Position numbers and translations under genes: made by a program | IMG/VR virus record: IMGVR_UViG_3300043419_000898 | Span: 18,498-82,497 of that record | DNA: 64,000 nt | From: a virus | Reading direction: 5' to 3' (one strand) | The notes under the pieces: model-generated | The model's database searches: none | What the model was told of the DNA's origin: nothing | Seen by the model: the letters and a program-made list of their open reading frames with translations, nothing else | Shown: piece by piece, positions 41,767-50,008 of the stretch | Layout: each line of letters starts with the position of its first letter | Numbering within the stretch: position 1 is the first letter of the stretch

Positions 41767-42007
41767 AGAAGCAGTCAAAGCCATGGATAACGGGGCTTTT
41801 GTTCGAAGGGCTGGTTGGTCTAAGAACATCAAGTTGTATGCCGCGTATCCAGCAGAAGAAGATGCTGAGCCGATAAACAATAAGCGGCATATCTTTGCAC
41901 AGATTGACTCATACGAGCCAGAGTATGCCATATTTCGGTTATCCGATATCTATGGCGATGACTGGTACGTAGTAAACGACGACAACACTACAGACGACGA
42001 GTTATAG
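41756..42007 (+). CDS. Tad2-like (DUF2829) protein 15
   Basis: The most typical copy: MTFEEAVKAMDNGAFVRRAG then WSKN, IKLYAAYP strand, and DIYGDDWYVVNDD at the end. It overlaps the preceding regulator gene by ATGA-like coupling. Confidence 0.8.
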   Translation: MTFEEAVKAMDNGAFVRRAGWSKNIKLYAAYPAEEDAEPINNKRHIFAQIDSYEPEYAIFRLSDIYGDDWYVVNDDNTTDDEL

Positions 42008-42015
42008 GAGACAAC

Positions 42016-42306
42016 ATGAAAAAGACGTGGGAAGAGAAGTTCGATGCGGCTTGTCAGTATAGTTACAATGACTTAATCATTGATGGTCAATGTACATATC
42101 CAGAGGCACTTATCAACGGATATAGAGCCATCATTGAAATGGTCACGACTGAGAAAGCTTGCAGTTTCTCGTACAACTGTGGCGGTTGGCATATCTTCTA
42201 CACAAGGAAAAAGAAGAAGTTTTCTCCTAAGGAAGAGTTCTTGCTGGAAGTTATCAAGAGTGCCAAACATGGTTACTCTAGTTACGACACGGAGGATTAT
42301 AGATGA
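42016..42306 (+). CDS. Unknown protein (96 aa)
   Basis: Basic, aromatic (SFSYNCGGWHIFYTRKKKKF) with helical ends (EEFLLEVIKSAKHGY). Has a GGAGACAAC ribosome site. Unrecognised. Confidence 0.55.
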   Translation: MKKTWEEKFDAACQYSYNDLIIDGQCTYPEALINGYRAIIEMVTTEKACSFSYNCGGWHIFYTRKKKKFSPKEEFLLEVIKSAKHGYSSYDTEDYR

Positions 42307-42503
42307 CGTTTGGTCAGATTTACGGGTTAGTCAAAAAGGGACGCTGGTTTGGTCGTAGTAGCCAACCAAAGAGTCGGACATGCATGGTAGCGGATACATT
42401 CCTTATCCACGACTTGTCGGAAGATGGAAGCATCATCAAGTGGAATGTTCTTTCACTAACAACAGAAGACATGATGGCTGATGACTGGGAAGTCTACAGT
42501 TAA
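42303..42503 (+). CDS. Tad2-like (DUF2829) protein 16
   Basis: MTFGQIYGLVKKGRWFGRSS at the start and TTEDMMADDWEVYS at the end, 66 aa. Coupled by ATGA. Confidence 0.72.
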   Translation: MTFGQIYGLVKKGRWFGRSSQPKSRTCMVADTFLIHDLSEDGSIIKWNVLSLTTEDMMADDWEVYS

Positions 42504-42744
42504 CGATAATCAGTTCAAGAGACACATAACGCTTCTCTGTAAACGGCTTGATAAGGGCTACACCATAGAGTGTGCTTACGTGAAGTCACGTACAGCCAAC
42601 ATGGCTGCTAACGGTCGTAACAGAGAGGCGTTACGCTTGCATATCAAGTACTGCGAGAAGCGTGGTCTTGACTGGGAGAAGTACTGGAAAGGTGACCCGT
42701 ACTTTACCAAGAGCATTAGTATCCGTGACTATGGTAGTTTGTAA
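42481..42744 (+). CDS. Unknown basic protein (87 aa)
   Basis: Basic, helical (FKRHITLLCKRLDKGYTIEC; REALRLHIKYCEKRGLDWEK). The ATG at 42481 overlaps the previous gene by 22 bases; no better start is seen. Confidence 0.5.
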   Translation: MTGKSTVNDNQFKRHITLLCKRLDKGYTIECAYVKSRTANMAANGRNREALRLHIKYCEKRGLDWEKYWKGDPYFTKSISIRDYGSL

Positions 42745-42823
42745 TGTTTACATTGTAATGAGTGTAGTCACCAGAACAGATGCTTGTCGCATCTTTGGGA
42801 TTTATGATAATGGGAGTTAGTGA

Positions 42824-43216
42824 ATGTTTGAAAGCGTGAGTGAACATCCGTCTAATTGGCAAGCAGTTGGGTCATACGAAGAAGTGGTAGCGGGTATCAA
42901 GAATGTAGTCGGCGATGTGGAGAACATTGGCGTATTCGCTGAGATATATCCATGCATCTTTGAGATGGCTGATAAAGATGTCGTAGATGGCTGGTGTTCC
43001 ATTGATAAGGTGGCGTTTGCCGCCGCTATAGGCTTCTATACGGCTACTGCTGTTCAGTCGCTATACAAGACGGTATCGCATCGGATGATATCGGCGATAA
43101 CGGTAGCACCGGTCATCGACTTGATGCAAGCCGGACTATTACGAGTAGAGGCTGATGCCGTTTACCTACGGCATGTAGATGGCATTGAGTTGATACCGGA
43201 ATCTCCTTATGAATGA
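42824..43216 (+). CDS. Unknown protein (130 aa)
   Basis: Starts after a leader hairpin (42778-42794) and a GGGAG ribosome site. Mostly helical (GSYEEVVAGIKNVVGDVENI; ISAITVAPVIDLMQAGLLRV), with a winged-helix-like end. First of three genes ending in a repressor-like gene. Confidence 0.6.
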   Translation: MFESVSEHPSNWQAVGSYEEVVAGIKNVVGDVENIGVFAEIYPCIFEMADKDVVDGWCSIDKVAFAAAIGFYTATAVQSLYKTVSHRMISAITVAPVIDLMQAGLLRVEADAVYLRHVDGIELIPESPYE

Positions 43217-43643
43217 TAGGGAAGATTATTCACAGTACACAAAAGGTCTGAAGTCTTACAAGACTCACGGACGGATACAGTTACCACCACACGATGACTC
43301 GTTACTGCGTGACTACTGTGCGAAGAAGAGGCTTCTAAACGGCTGGACATACGCTTACGTCGGTAGGCAAGTATTGCAACGTAACGGTAAGCCATACTCA
43401 CGGATGAACATCTATAACTGGGTCACTGGTCGGATTAAGTTTGGACCAACGTACTCCTACAAGATGGCAGAAGCATTTCGTGTGCATCCTATATACGCCG
43501 CGTTTCTCATGAAGCGGTTTCCAGACTACGAGTTAATCGATGAGTATCCGGAAGAGGCGGAAGTAGTTCACTTCATGCTAGATGCTATGAGACGGTTTGG
43601 TTTCAAGGTAGATAAAGGGGATAAGAAGTATGAGATTATCTGA
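43209..43643 (+). CDS. Probable DNA-binding protein (144 aa)
   Basis: The middle (GWTYAYVGRQVLQRNGKPYS then RMNIYNWVTGRIKFGPTYSY) reads as a helix-turn-helix of the repressor type with an unusually long turn. It lies directly before an XRE gene, so it may act in the same switch. Confidence 0.5.
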   Translation: MNDREDYSQYTKGLKSYKTHGRIQLPPHDDSLLRDYCAKKRLLNGWTYAYVGRQVLQRNGKPYSRMNIYNWVTGRIKFGPTYSYKMAEAFRVHPIYAAFLMKRFPDYELIDEYPEEAEVVHFMLDAMRRFGFKVDKGDKKYEII

Positions 43644-43923
43644 TTTCATAAGGCGGCGACGCAAAGAACTAAACATGACGCAGAAGCAACTAGCCAAGGA
43701 AGTAGGACAGAATCCCGGCTGGATATGCATGTTAGAGTCTGGTCTAAGGATGCCGGGAGCAGTCACTATGCCCATACTTTCCGCTGCCTTAGAGGTGCCA
43801 GAGGCTATGCTATCGATTATGTCTGGTCATTCACCGGTTACCGACTTCAAGGACGACCTAACCATCGAGCAGCTTGAGGCAGCAGTGAAAGAGTTTGTTG
43901 CTAAAGTGGGTGCTGATATTTAG
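43630..43923 (+). CDS. XRE-family repressor-like protein (97 aa)
   Basis: The N-terminal HTH is clear: LSDFIRRRRKELNMTQKQLA then KEVGQNPGWICMLESGLR. The C-terminus is acidic and helical and may mediate dimerisation. It sits at the junction of the plus- and minus-strand arrays and is a candidate regulator of the palindromes found downstream. Confidence 0.8.
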   Translation: MRLSDFIRRRRKELNMTQKQLAKEVGQNPGWICMLESGLRMPGAVTMPILSAALEVPEAMLSIMSGHSPVTDFKDDLTIEQLEAAVKEFVAKVGADI

Positions 43924-44025
43924 CAGGACTGGACTGCCATCGTCATGTCGTTTGCTGGTAAAGCCACGACTCATCAGTCCTGTGGTGGTTCTGGTTGTTT
44001 GATTAATCAACAAAGTATAGGCAAA

Positions 44026-44052
44026 AGAAAAGCCGGTATTTCTACCGGCTTG
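44026..44052. terminator. Terminator between convergent arrays
   Basis: Stem AAGCCGGTA/TACCGGCTT (44030-44038 and 44043-44051), with a T-rich side on the minus strand (CTTTTCTTTTG). Gap 43924-44076 holds nothing else but a CAGGACT...AGTCCTG inverted repeat. Confidence 0.75.
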
Positions 44053-44076
44053 ATGCCTACGATGGAATGGTGCTGA

Positions 44077-44409
44077 CTAGTCAGCGTATATACGCTGACC
44101 TTTTAGCGTATACAAAACGCTATTTCCTAGCGTGATGTAGGCATTGAATTCATAGCACATATTAGAGCCTTGCACGTGCACAGAGTCGATGCCATGCATC
44201 AAGGCTTCGGATGCAAGAGCGAAACCGAATTCGGTTTCAGTTTGAAACCACTTGATTTCGTTACCGTCACGGCTTCCACCAAAGTACTTGATGGTATTGG
44301 CTTCGTTTACGATGGAAGTAGGATTATCTTTGTAATCCATTGTTTCAGCACGTACGATGCCATCGGCATATCCGGCTTTTGCGATAAGTGTAAGAAGAAG
44401 TGATTTCAT
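44077..44409 (-). CDS. Unknown protein (110 aa), GGGAACC class
   Basis: Starts MKSLLLTLIAKAGYADGIVR and has a small alpha/beta domain (GGSRDGNEIKWFQTETEFGF). GGGAACC lies ~8 bases before the ATG. Second gene of a two-gene unit with the 39-residue membrane protein. Confidence 0.65.
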   Translation of the reverse strand: MKSLLLTLIAKAGYADGIVRAETMDYKDNPTSIVNEANTIKYFGGSRDGNEIKWFQTETEFGFALASEALMHGIDSVHVQGSNMCYEFNAYITLGNSVLYTLKGQRIYAD

Positions 44410-44431
44410 TTTGGTAGGTTCCCTCTTGTGA

Positions 44432-44551
44432 TTACTTGACTAGATTGCCAAGTGTAACGATAACAGCGACGATGATAGAGAAGGACAAAAGTCCACCGAT
44501 GATAAGAGCAAGGTTGATTGCTTCGGCTTTTGTTGTTTGTGGAAGTTCCAT
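44432..44551 (-). CDS. 39-residue single-span membrane protein, leaderless
   Basis: MELPQTTKAEAINLALIIGG is followed by a hydrophobic helix (LLSFSIIVAVIVTLGNLVK). The promoter is TTGCAT-N17-TAGTAT at 44558-44586, six bases from the ATG. A close paralog is at 45265-45381; both stand before a GGGAACC gene. Confidence 0.7.
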   Translation of the reverse strand: MELPQTTKAEAINLALIIGGLLSFSIIVAVIVTLGNLVK

Positions 44552-44662
44552 GCCTCAATACTACAGCAGATTGTATACGTATGCAAGACATTTTCCAGAT
44601 ATATTTTCCTATCCTAAATGCCTTATTTGCATCAGTTTGCCTACCATGCATAGCATTTATGA

Positions 44663-44790
44663 AATGCCTCTGTAGGCTCAAATTTGGCGATTCTACGGAC
44701 TTTGTATACGTTATGGCATAACTTATCGATTTGACGTCAAAACGGCTCTATTTAGGCAAATCTAAGAGTCCGCCCAATGCAGGCTTTGAA
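44663..44790. repeat. ~100-bp intergenic repeat, copy a
   Basis: Begins ATGCCTCTGTAGGCTCAAAT and ends near ACGGCTCTATTTAGGCAAAT, then CCGCCCAATGCAGG. Related copies lie at ~45528-45650, 46260-46385 and 50761-50855, with a partial copy at ~59315-59346. The ends are imperfect inverted repeats (TGCCT..ATAG / CTAT..AGGCA). No ORF. Confidence 0.6.
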
Positions 44791-45001
44791 GTAGCGTTAC
44801 TGACAGTCACCATTCATGGTGACGTATAGTCACATCGGACTTTACAGGAGTTAGTTGCGTAGTCAACAATTGATAAATCAACTACTTGTGGCAACTACTC
44901 AAATAACCTGCCGTAGCTGCTAGGTGTGACTATTAGTCACATGCCAGTGATAAACAAAAGCCGGATGATTTCTCATCCGGCTTGATGCAACCGTGGTAGG
45001 T

Positions 45002-45241
45002 TTACTCGGTTATGTAATCCGAGTAATTCCAAACCTTGACTTTGTAGGTTTGACCCTTGAAGTTTGTCAATTGCCAAACCTCATTGAGTCCCCAAACCTT
45101 GATAAGTTTCGCACTTATCAATTCTGGATGCATGATATCCAAGCCGAATTCACGGCTGTAGAAAATCTCGATACGAGCCTTATTAAGGCTTGCCTCACGG
45201 GTGAGGCTTTCAGCGAGTGCGATTTCTTGTGTCTTAGTCAT
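45002..45241 (-). CDS. Unknown protein (79 aa), GGGAACC class
   Basis: Helical start (MTKTQEIALAESLTREASLN) and strands (GQTYKVKVWNYSDYITE). It resembles the protein at 47184-47396 in its last strands (W-V/QL..G.T.KV). Second gene of a unit with 45265-45381; terminator at 44956-44985. Confidence 0.65.
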   Translation of the reverse strand: MTKTQEIALAESLTREASLNKARIEIFYSREFGLDIMHPELISAKLIKVWGLNEVWQLTNFKGQTYKVKVWNYSDYITE

Positions 45242-45264
45242 TTTTGGTTCCCTATACTTTCCGA

Positions 45265-45381
45265 TTACTTTACGAGATTTCCAAGCGTTATCAGAACGCC
45301 TACGATGATTGCAAAGGATGTAAATCCGCCGACGATGAGTGCAAGGTTGATTACTTCAGCCTTAGTGGTTTGAGGTTGCAT
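45265..45381 (-). CDS. 38-residue single-span membrane protein, leaderless
   Basis: A paralog of the 39-residue protein at 44432-44551 (MQPQTTKAEVINLALIVGG; GVLITLGNLVK). Promoter TTGACA-N18-TAGTAT at 45388-45417 with six bases to the ATG. The duplication includes gene order, so the two-gene unit was copied as a whole. Confidence 0.7.
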   Translation of the reverse strand: MQPQTTKAEVINLALIVGGFTSFAIIVGVLITLGNLVK

Positions 45382-45527
45382 GTAAAGATACTACAGCCAA
45401 GCGTTAGAGAATGTCAATAGGGTATTTGCATATTCAACAAAAATAGTTTTGCATATCCTAAAAATAGTTTGAAGGTATACAAATGCCATCATTTCCGCCT
45501 ATAAACCGATGAGCCTATAGGATTTGG

Positions 45528-45650
45528 ATATACCGCTGTAGGCTCAAATTTGGCGATTCTAGCGGGTTTGTATACGTTATTGGATAGTTTATCGGTTTGG
45601 TTACAAAACGAGCGTATTTAGGCAAATTCGGAAGTTTGCCCGCCGCAGGC
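45528..45650. repeat. ~100-bp intergenic repeat, copy b
   Basis: GCTGTAGGCTCAAATTTGGC at the left and GTATTTAGGCAAATTC at the right, followed by GCCCGCCGCAGG. Copy of the repeat at 44663. It fills the otherwise gene-free stretch 45382-45857, with GTGAC palindromes and GTTG/CAAC motifs next to it. Confidence 0.55.
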
Positions 45651-45857
45651 TTCGAGTCGCCGATACTGACAGTCACCATGTAAGGTGACGCACAGTCACA
45701 CCACGGTTGACAGGATAGTTGTTGCTAAATCAATAGTTGCATAATCAACTAAACGACAGACAACAGAAAAAGTCCTGCCGTACGGCTGGTAGTTGCATAA
45801 TCAACAAACGCTTGACATAAGTAAACCGGATGATTTCTCATCCGGTTTGACTATTAA

Positions 45858-46193
45858 CTAATCTTCGCCTTCGTCTTCGGTGTCTTCGTCGTCGTCTTCG
45901 TCGTCGTCTTCGGATATCCAAAGTGCATCATATGCATTTCCATACGCTTTGGCATCCATTTGCATCATTTCGTTTGCACACTCAGCAGATACCTTTAGAG
46001 TATCTGCAAGTTTACTGATGCTGATTTCAGTACCAGTAAATCCATTAGCGTCAAAAATGCGATAGATGTGAGCCGATGTATTTCTGGCATCACGTGATGC
46101 CAATTTCATAATGCCATTTCTGGTAGCAACAAAGTCACCGGAGTACAAGCGAGTCAGTGCCGAATCGGTCGGCATCGGTAGTAAGGTTCCCAT
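45858..46193 (-). CDS. Unknown protein (111 aa) with acidic tail, leaderless
   Basis: A possible DNA-binding helical domain (NTSAHIYRIFDANGFTGTEI; SISKLADTLKVSAECANEMM) and a strictly acidic tail of ~18 D/E. Starts MGT, so GGGAACC overlaps codons 2-3. Promoter TTGCGT-N16-TAATAT at 46200-46227. Terminator 45822-45850. The acidic tail could mimic DNA. Confidence 0.65.
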   Translation of the reverse strand: MGTLLPMPTDSALTRLYSGDFVATRNGIMKLASRDARNTSAHIYRIFDANGFTGTEISISKLADTLKVSAECANEMMQMDAKAYGNAYDALWISEDDDEDDDEDTEDEGED

Positions 46194-46259
46194 GCATCAA
46201 TATTACCATTTTGTCACCTTGACGCAAGTAAATATATGGTACGTATACAAAAATAGTTA

Positions 46260-46385
46260 ATGCCTCTATAGGCTCAAATTTGGCTATTCTAGACACTTAT
46301 CATGCCAGATGAGTTATGTATCGGACGGTATGCAAAACGGCTCTATTTAGGCAATGTGGAGGTTCCGCCCAATGCAGGGCTTTGG
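46260..46385. repeat. ~100-bp intergenic repeat, copy c
   Basis: ATGCCTCTATAGGCTCAAAT at the left, ACGGCTCTATTTAGGCAATG at the right, then CCGCCCAATGCAGGG. It fills most of the gene-free stretch 46194-46553 together with two GTGAC-N5-GTCAC palindromes and a CAGG-N20-CCTG element (46440-46469). Confidence 0.6.
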
Positions 46386-46553
46386 AGTAAGGTGACTGGT
46401 AGTCACCGTGTAAGGTGACCTATAGTCACGTGCTAGATAGCAGGACTACTGCTGAGTATGGCAGCCTGTAGGTAGTTGATTTTGCAACGATAGGATGGCA
46501 TAAGTAAACCGGCTGGACATCCAGCCGGTTGGAGTCTACGTAGTGGTGGTGAC

Positions 46554-46913
46554 CTACTTGGAGTAGGTCATCGTACCGTGAAAGTCTACGTACAAGTCGG
46601 TGGTGTCCATCACAACGTGAAAGCCTACCGTGATATGCTGGACGCTTTCAGTCATGTCTACCGACATGTCTATGGACTTGACATTTCCATTTGATGCACA
46701 GACGTTTACCAATTCCACAACGTCGGTGATGTCATACGACTTGTGATTTGTTATCATGCCATCCACTACAGTAGTGGATGTGTAGTAGCAGAAATTTGCC
46801 ATTTTGGCTACGTTGTGGACGCTATTTTGCGTCATCTGAAGTATTCCAGATGTGTAGGTGATGTCGCCTTGTACAGCGATGTCAGAGGCGATGATAGCAG
46901 ATAAGATTGTCAT
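46554..46913 (-). CDS. Unknown protein (119 aa), GGGAACC class with leader hairpin
   Basis: Beta-rich, Thr/Val/Met-rich (GDITYTSGILQMTQNSVHNV; VDFHGTMTYSK). Promoter TTGCGA-N16-TAACAT at 46960-46987; the leader has a GTGTAGG/CCTACAC hairpin (46936-46955) and then GGGAACC (46919-46925). Terminator 46504-46532. Family not recognised. Confidence 0.65.
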   Translation of the reverse strand: MTILSAIIASDIAVQGDITYTSGILQMTQNSVHNVAKMANFCYYTSTTVVDGMITNHKSYDITDVVELVNVCASNGNVKSIDMSVDMTESVQHITVGFHVVMDTTDLYVDFHGTMTYSK

Positions 46914-47183
46914 TTGTCGGTTCCCTATTAAGTCAGTGTAGGTCGTTTCCTACACCACTATGTTACCACTTTGTCTACCTATCGCAAATAAATAGTCGGA
47001 CTATTTTTGCCATTTACCAGTGATAGGCATGGTGACTATTAGTCACGTAGCAGATGGCAGGAACGGCTCACAGTATGGCAGCCTGTAGCAGTCGGTCGGT
47101 CGTTGCATAATCAACAAAGCCGTGACATAAATAAACCGGTTGGATTTCTCCAACCGGTTGTATGCCTACGTAGTGGATGTGGA

Positions 47184-47396
47184 TTAGAAATCCAAGTCTA
47201 CATCCGTTTTCGCAATTACCTTGACGGTACGACCGCTCTGGAGCGTCACGCTCCAGACTTCGGTATCACCCTTTGTACGGATGATTTTCGCATCCACCAT
47301 ATCGGTAAACGTGGCATACGTCATATTGGACGTACGTGACACAAGAATGTCCATGCGGATATCCGCTCCGGTGGTGGTGGTGGTAAATGTTGTCAT
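47184..47396 (-). CDS. Unknown protein (70 aa), GGGAACC class
   Basis: Start at 47396 is set by GGGAACC seven bases before. MTTFTTTTTGADIRMDILVS then TFTDMVDAKIIRTKGDTEVW and VTLQSGRTVKVIAKTDVD. Second gene of a unit with 47414-47665; terminator 47132-47160. Confidence 0.65.
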   Translation of the reverse strand: MTTFTTTTTGADIRMDILVSRTSNMTYATFTDMVDAKIIRTKGDTEVWSVTLQSGRTVKVIAKTDVDLDF

Positions 47397-47413
47397 TTTT
47401 GGTTCCCTTTCCT

Positions 47414-47665
47414 TCAAACAAAGAATGTCATTTTGACATTTGCATTTTCACACTTGATGTGCGAAACGTTTCCTTCAACGGTGAAAACGGTTACAACGTT
47501 GGACATTGCAACCCAAGCGGTGAATTCATCCGCCGTGCTATCTTCAGATGCCGATACTACACCACGGCGGATGGTATCGAATGTGATTTCCATATCGGCA
47601 TTTGCCATGGCATGGAAGTCGCAATTGTAGCAGAAGACATTTTTGAGGTTCACGGTAGTATTCAC
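47414..47665 (-). CDS. Unknown protein (83 aa), leaderless GTG start
   Basis: -10 box TATAAT at 47672-47677 lies six bases before a GTG (MNTTVNLKNVFCYNCDFHAM). A CYNC...H...KC set could bind zinc. Heads a two-gene unit. The -35 is weak (TTGTAA, 15-base spacer). Confidence 0.6.
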   Translation of the reverse strand: MNTTVNLKNVFCYNCDFHAMANADMEITFDTIRRGVVSASEDSTADEFTAWVAMSNVVTVFTVEGNVSHIKCENANVKMTFFV

Positions 47666-47938
47666 GACGTTATTATATCAAGAATGTCACGTTTACAAGG
47701 GCATTTCGGAGCCAAGTACAAAAAATAAACCAACTATTTTTTCACCATTTACCAGTGATAGGTATGGTGACTAAACGTCACATATTTCCTTGAAAATGCA
47801 ACTATCAGCGTTACGATTACAGGAAAGTCAGTCGTGGTGGCAGCCTGCCGTCGTCTGTTGTTTGTTGATTATGCAACGATAAGTTGACATGAAAAAACCG
47901 GCTGGATTTCCAACCGGTTGGATACGACGAAGTGGATA

Positions 47939-48124
47939 CTATCCGGTTAATCGAACCATCAACAAATCCAGCATGATGGCATATTCAAAAATGTCGCCGA
48001 TTATGATATCTGCCATGGTGGCATAGGCGTTCATTTTGACAAACCATGCATCGGCTATGAACGCTAGTGGTGTGCCGGTGGCTATGCCAGCACAGAGGTA
48101 TTTTTGGTCAATGTTCATTTTCAT
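47939..48124 (-). CDS. Small protein (61 aa), possible membrane association
   Basis: Start at 48124 has GGAG five bases upstream (MKMNIDQKYLCAGIATGTPL). Hydrophobic stretches (AFIADAWFVKMNAYATMADI) are moderate. Coupled to the membrane protein gene upstream. Terminator 47896-47921. Confidence 0.55.
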   Translation of the reverse strand: MKMNIDQKYLCAGIATGTPLAFIADAWFVKMNAYATMADIIIGDIFEYAIMLDLLMVRLTG

Positions 48125-48133
48125 ATACTCCAA

Positions 48134-48298
48134 TTATCCGGCATAGTGCCGGATAAGACATACTGCAAGTACTACGACGAAGCCGACCATGTATAGCACC
48201 ATACCGGCAAGTATGACAGCAAAAACAGAGGCGGCGAATGGCGACATGACACGGCTGTAGTCAACGTCGGTGGTGGTGGTGGTTTGTTTGGTTCCCAT
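48134..48298 (-). CDS. 54-residue membrane protein, leaderless
   Basis: MGTKQTTTTTDVDYSRVM then two hydrophobic segments (PFAASVFAVILAGMVLYM; GFVVVLAVCLI). TATAAT at 48306-48311 is seven bases before the ATG. A run of five ACC codons follows the start. Confidence 0.6.
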   Translation of the reverse strand: MGTKQTTTTTDVDYSRVMSPFAASVFAVILAGMVLYMVGFVVVLAVCLIRHYAG

Positions 48299-48455
48299 GC
48301 CTATCATTATACTGGATTGTCAACGTATCGCTAATTTATTTACGTAATAAATGCGAACTGTTGCAAAATCAACAAACGGCTTCTCCGACAGGTTTAGCTC
48401 GGTGAGAACTAACCTGCCATGACAGATACAAGCCGGGATTTCTCCCGGCTTATTT

Positions 48456-48728
48456 TTAGTTGATGTCTAAAACAACCGTTTTGTGGATAACACCATTACT
48501 AGTAGCATCCATTACTACCGAATCATCATTTACACAAATAACCCAAAGGTAGTGGTCAAACCGTGTGATTGTCACCGCCTCACCGGTTTTGTTGAATTTG
48601 CGTACGGCTGACGTGGCTTTAGTTTCATACAAATCAGCGAAACTAGGACGTGTACGTTCACTAGCATGATGGAAAAATTCATTTGATGCCGTCAAGGTGG
48701 TGGCTGACAAAGTTACTAATTTTTTCAT
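48456..48728 (-). CDS. Unknown protein (90 aa), GGGAACC class
   Basis: MKKLVTLSATTLTASNEFFH, then VRKFNKTGEAVTITRFDHYL. Promoter -10 TAATAT 48747-48752; GGGAACC 48732-48738. Terminator 48430-48452. Unrecognised. Confidence 0.62.
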   Translation of the reverse strand: MKKLVTLSATTLTASNEFFHHASERTRPSFADLYETKATSAVRKFNKTGEAVTITRFDHYLWVICVNDDSVVMDATSNGVIHKTVVLDIN

Positions 48729-48989
48729 AGTGGTTCCCTCACCTAAATATTACCATACTTTGTCAATGTGTAACACATTTTGGAGCCGGTTATGAAAATA
48801 TAGTTTTGACCATTTACCAGTGAGAAGTTGATTATGCAACAAACGGCTTCTCCGACAGGTTCGGCTCAGTGGATGGCAGCCTGTCAAGCCGGGATGTGAC
48901 CTACAGTCACCATGCAAACATTTGTTTGCATTTTCCCAGTGATAGACACGAAAAACCGGCTAGATTTCTCTAACCGGTTGGGTTGTTAC

Positions 48990-49307
48990 TTACTTGGAAC
49001 GTGCTGGCCACGTGCCATACCGGATAACACCGGCATCGATGTACATAACACCGGTGAACGTGTCATCGGTAGTACCATCGCGGAATTCCTTGAATGCTAC
49101 GTTCATCCGAACCATTCTTTGCCCTTGCTGTGTGCCATGCACGATGCCACGTGCTACGCTACCGTCGCCTAAGATAGCGGACGCTTGACGGATGCCGAAT
49201 TGTTCGAACAGCATTTTTTCCGCTTGCTTTACAGCGATGGCATTTGCCGCGACGGAGTCGGAGGACGTGTCTACCGTGTCCCAACCGGTTGGTGTAGTGT
49301 TTTCCAT
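48990..49307 (-). CDS. MENTT-class protein (105 aa), leaderless
   Basis: Start at MENTT, five bases after TACCAT (49313-49318), -35 TTGCAT (49335-49340). The first ~23 residues (MENTTPTGWDTVDTSSDSVA) are nearly shared with the genes at 51021 and 55034, while the rest differs (AVKQAEKMLFEQFGIRQASA). Confidence 0.7.
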   Translation of the reverse strand: MENTTPTGWDTVDTSSDSVAANAIAVKQAEKMLFEQFGIRQASAILGDGSVARGIVHGTQQGQRMVRMNVAFKEFRDGTTDDTFTGVMYIDAGVIRYGTWPARSK

Positions 49308-49563
49308 ACCTAATGGTATCACCTATTGTCACCTATGCAAACTATTTATCGGATATATTTTCGGCAGTTTACCAGTGAAATTTCAAATTCATGGTGACAG
49401 ATAGTCACGGCTAGCTTCTCCGACAGGCTGCCATCCCTACTGTAAGTCCTGCCAAGCCGGGATGTGACGGATAGTCACGTGTGACTTTTGGTCACATCAA
49501 AATCGAAATGTGACTGGAAGTCACCTATCAGGCATAATGCCCAATGCAGGGGTGCTGTCACCA

Positions 49564-49574
49564 CCCCCCCCCCC
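49564..49574. repeat. Poly-C tract (11 C) after a gene end
   Basis: Plus-strand C run (G run in the transcript) 17 bases after the stop of the gene at 49592-49825. Similar tracts lie at 52400-52408 (9), 55477-55485 (9), 58433-58442 (10) and 62121-62127 (7), each after a minus-strand stop and next to TGCAGG. Confidence 0.75.
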
Positions 49575-49591
49575 GCTGGTACCCGCTCCGA

Positions 49592-49825
49592 CTAGTCACC
49601 GTAGTGGAATTCATACAAACATTCGGAACAAATGTTCCGCTCTTCCGTACGAACAATTTCGCCGGTGTAGTCATGTTTGTGGATTTGGCACTCGTATACA
49701 TCATTGCCTAATCCGTCATTGCATTTATCGCAACCGTAGCGGGTGAAATGACGCTCTTCGGCGTTCTGCATGGTGACATTTGCACCGGACATTTCGAGCG
49801 ATTCGATGTACTCTTCCCAAGTCAT
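49592..49825 (-). CDS. Zinc-finger-like protein (77 aa), GGGAACC class
   Basis: Cys/His pairs are spaced as CDKC, CQIHKH and CSEC, a likely zinc-binding set. Start MTWEEYIESLEMSGANVTMQ. Promoter TTGACT-N16-TATTAT at 49863-49890. Followed by a poly-G transcript tract instead of a clear terminator. Confidence 0.68.
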   Translation of the reverse strand: MTWEEYIESLEMSGANVTMQNAEERHFTRYGCDKCNDGLGNDVYECQIHKHDYTGEIVRTEERNICSECLYEFHYGD

Positions 49826-50008
49826 TTTCGTGGTTCCCTTCATAGCACTTGGCTACACTAGAATAATACCATGTTGGTAGACAAAGTCAATGTGAAAAAT
49901 TACCATTGAATATGCAACAACTGGAACAGCAGGATAGATTCCTAGTTTCACAACCTGCCTATAGGTCAAGAAAAAACCGGCTGGATGGTTTCCAACCGGT
50001 TTGATGTA

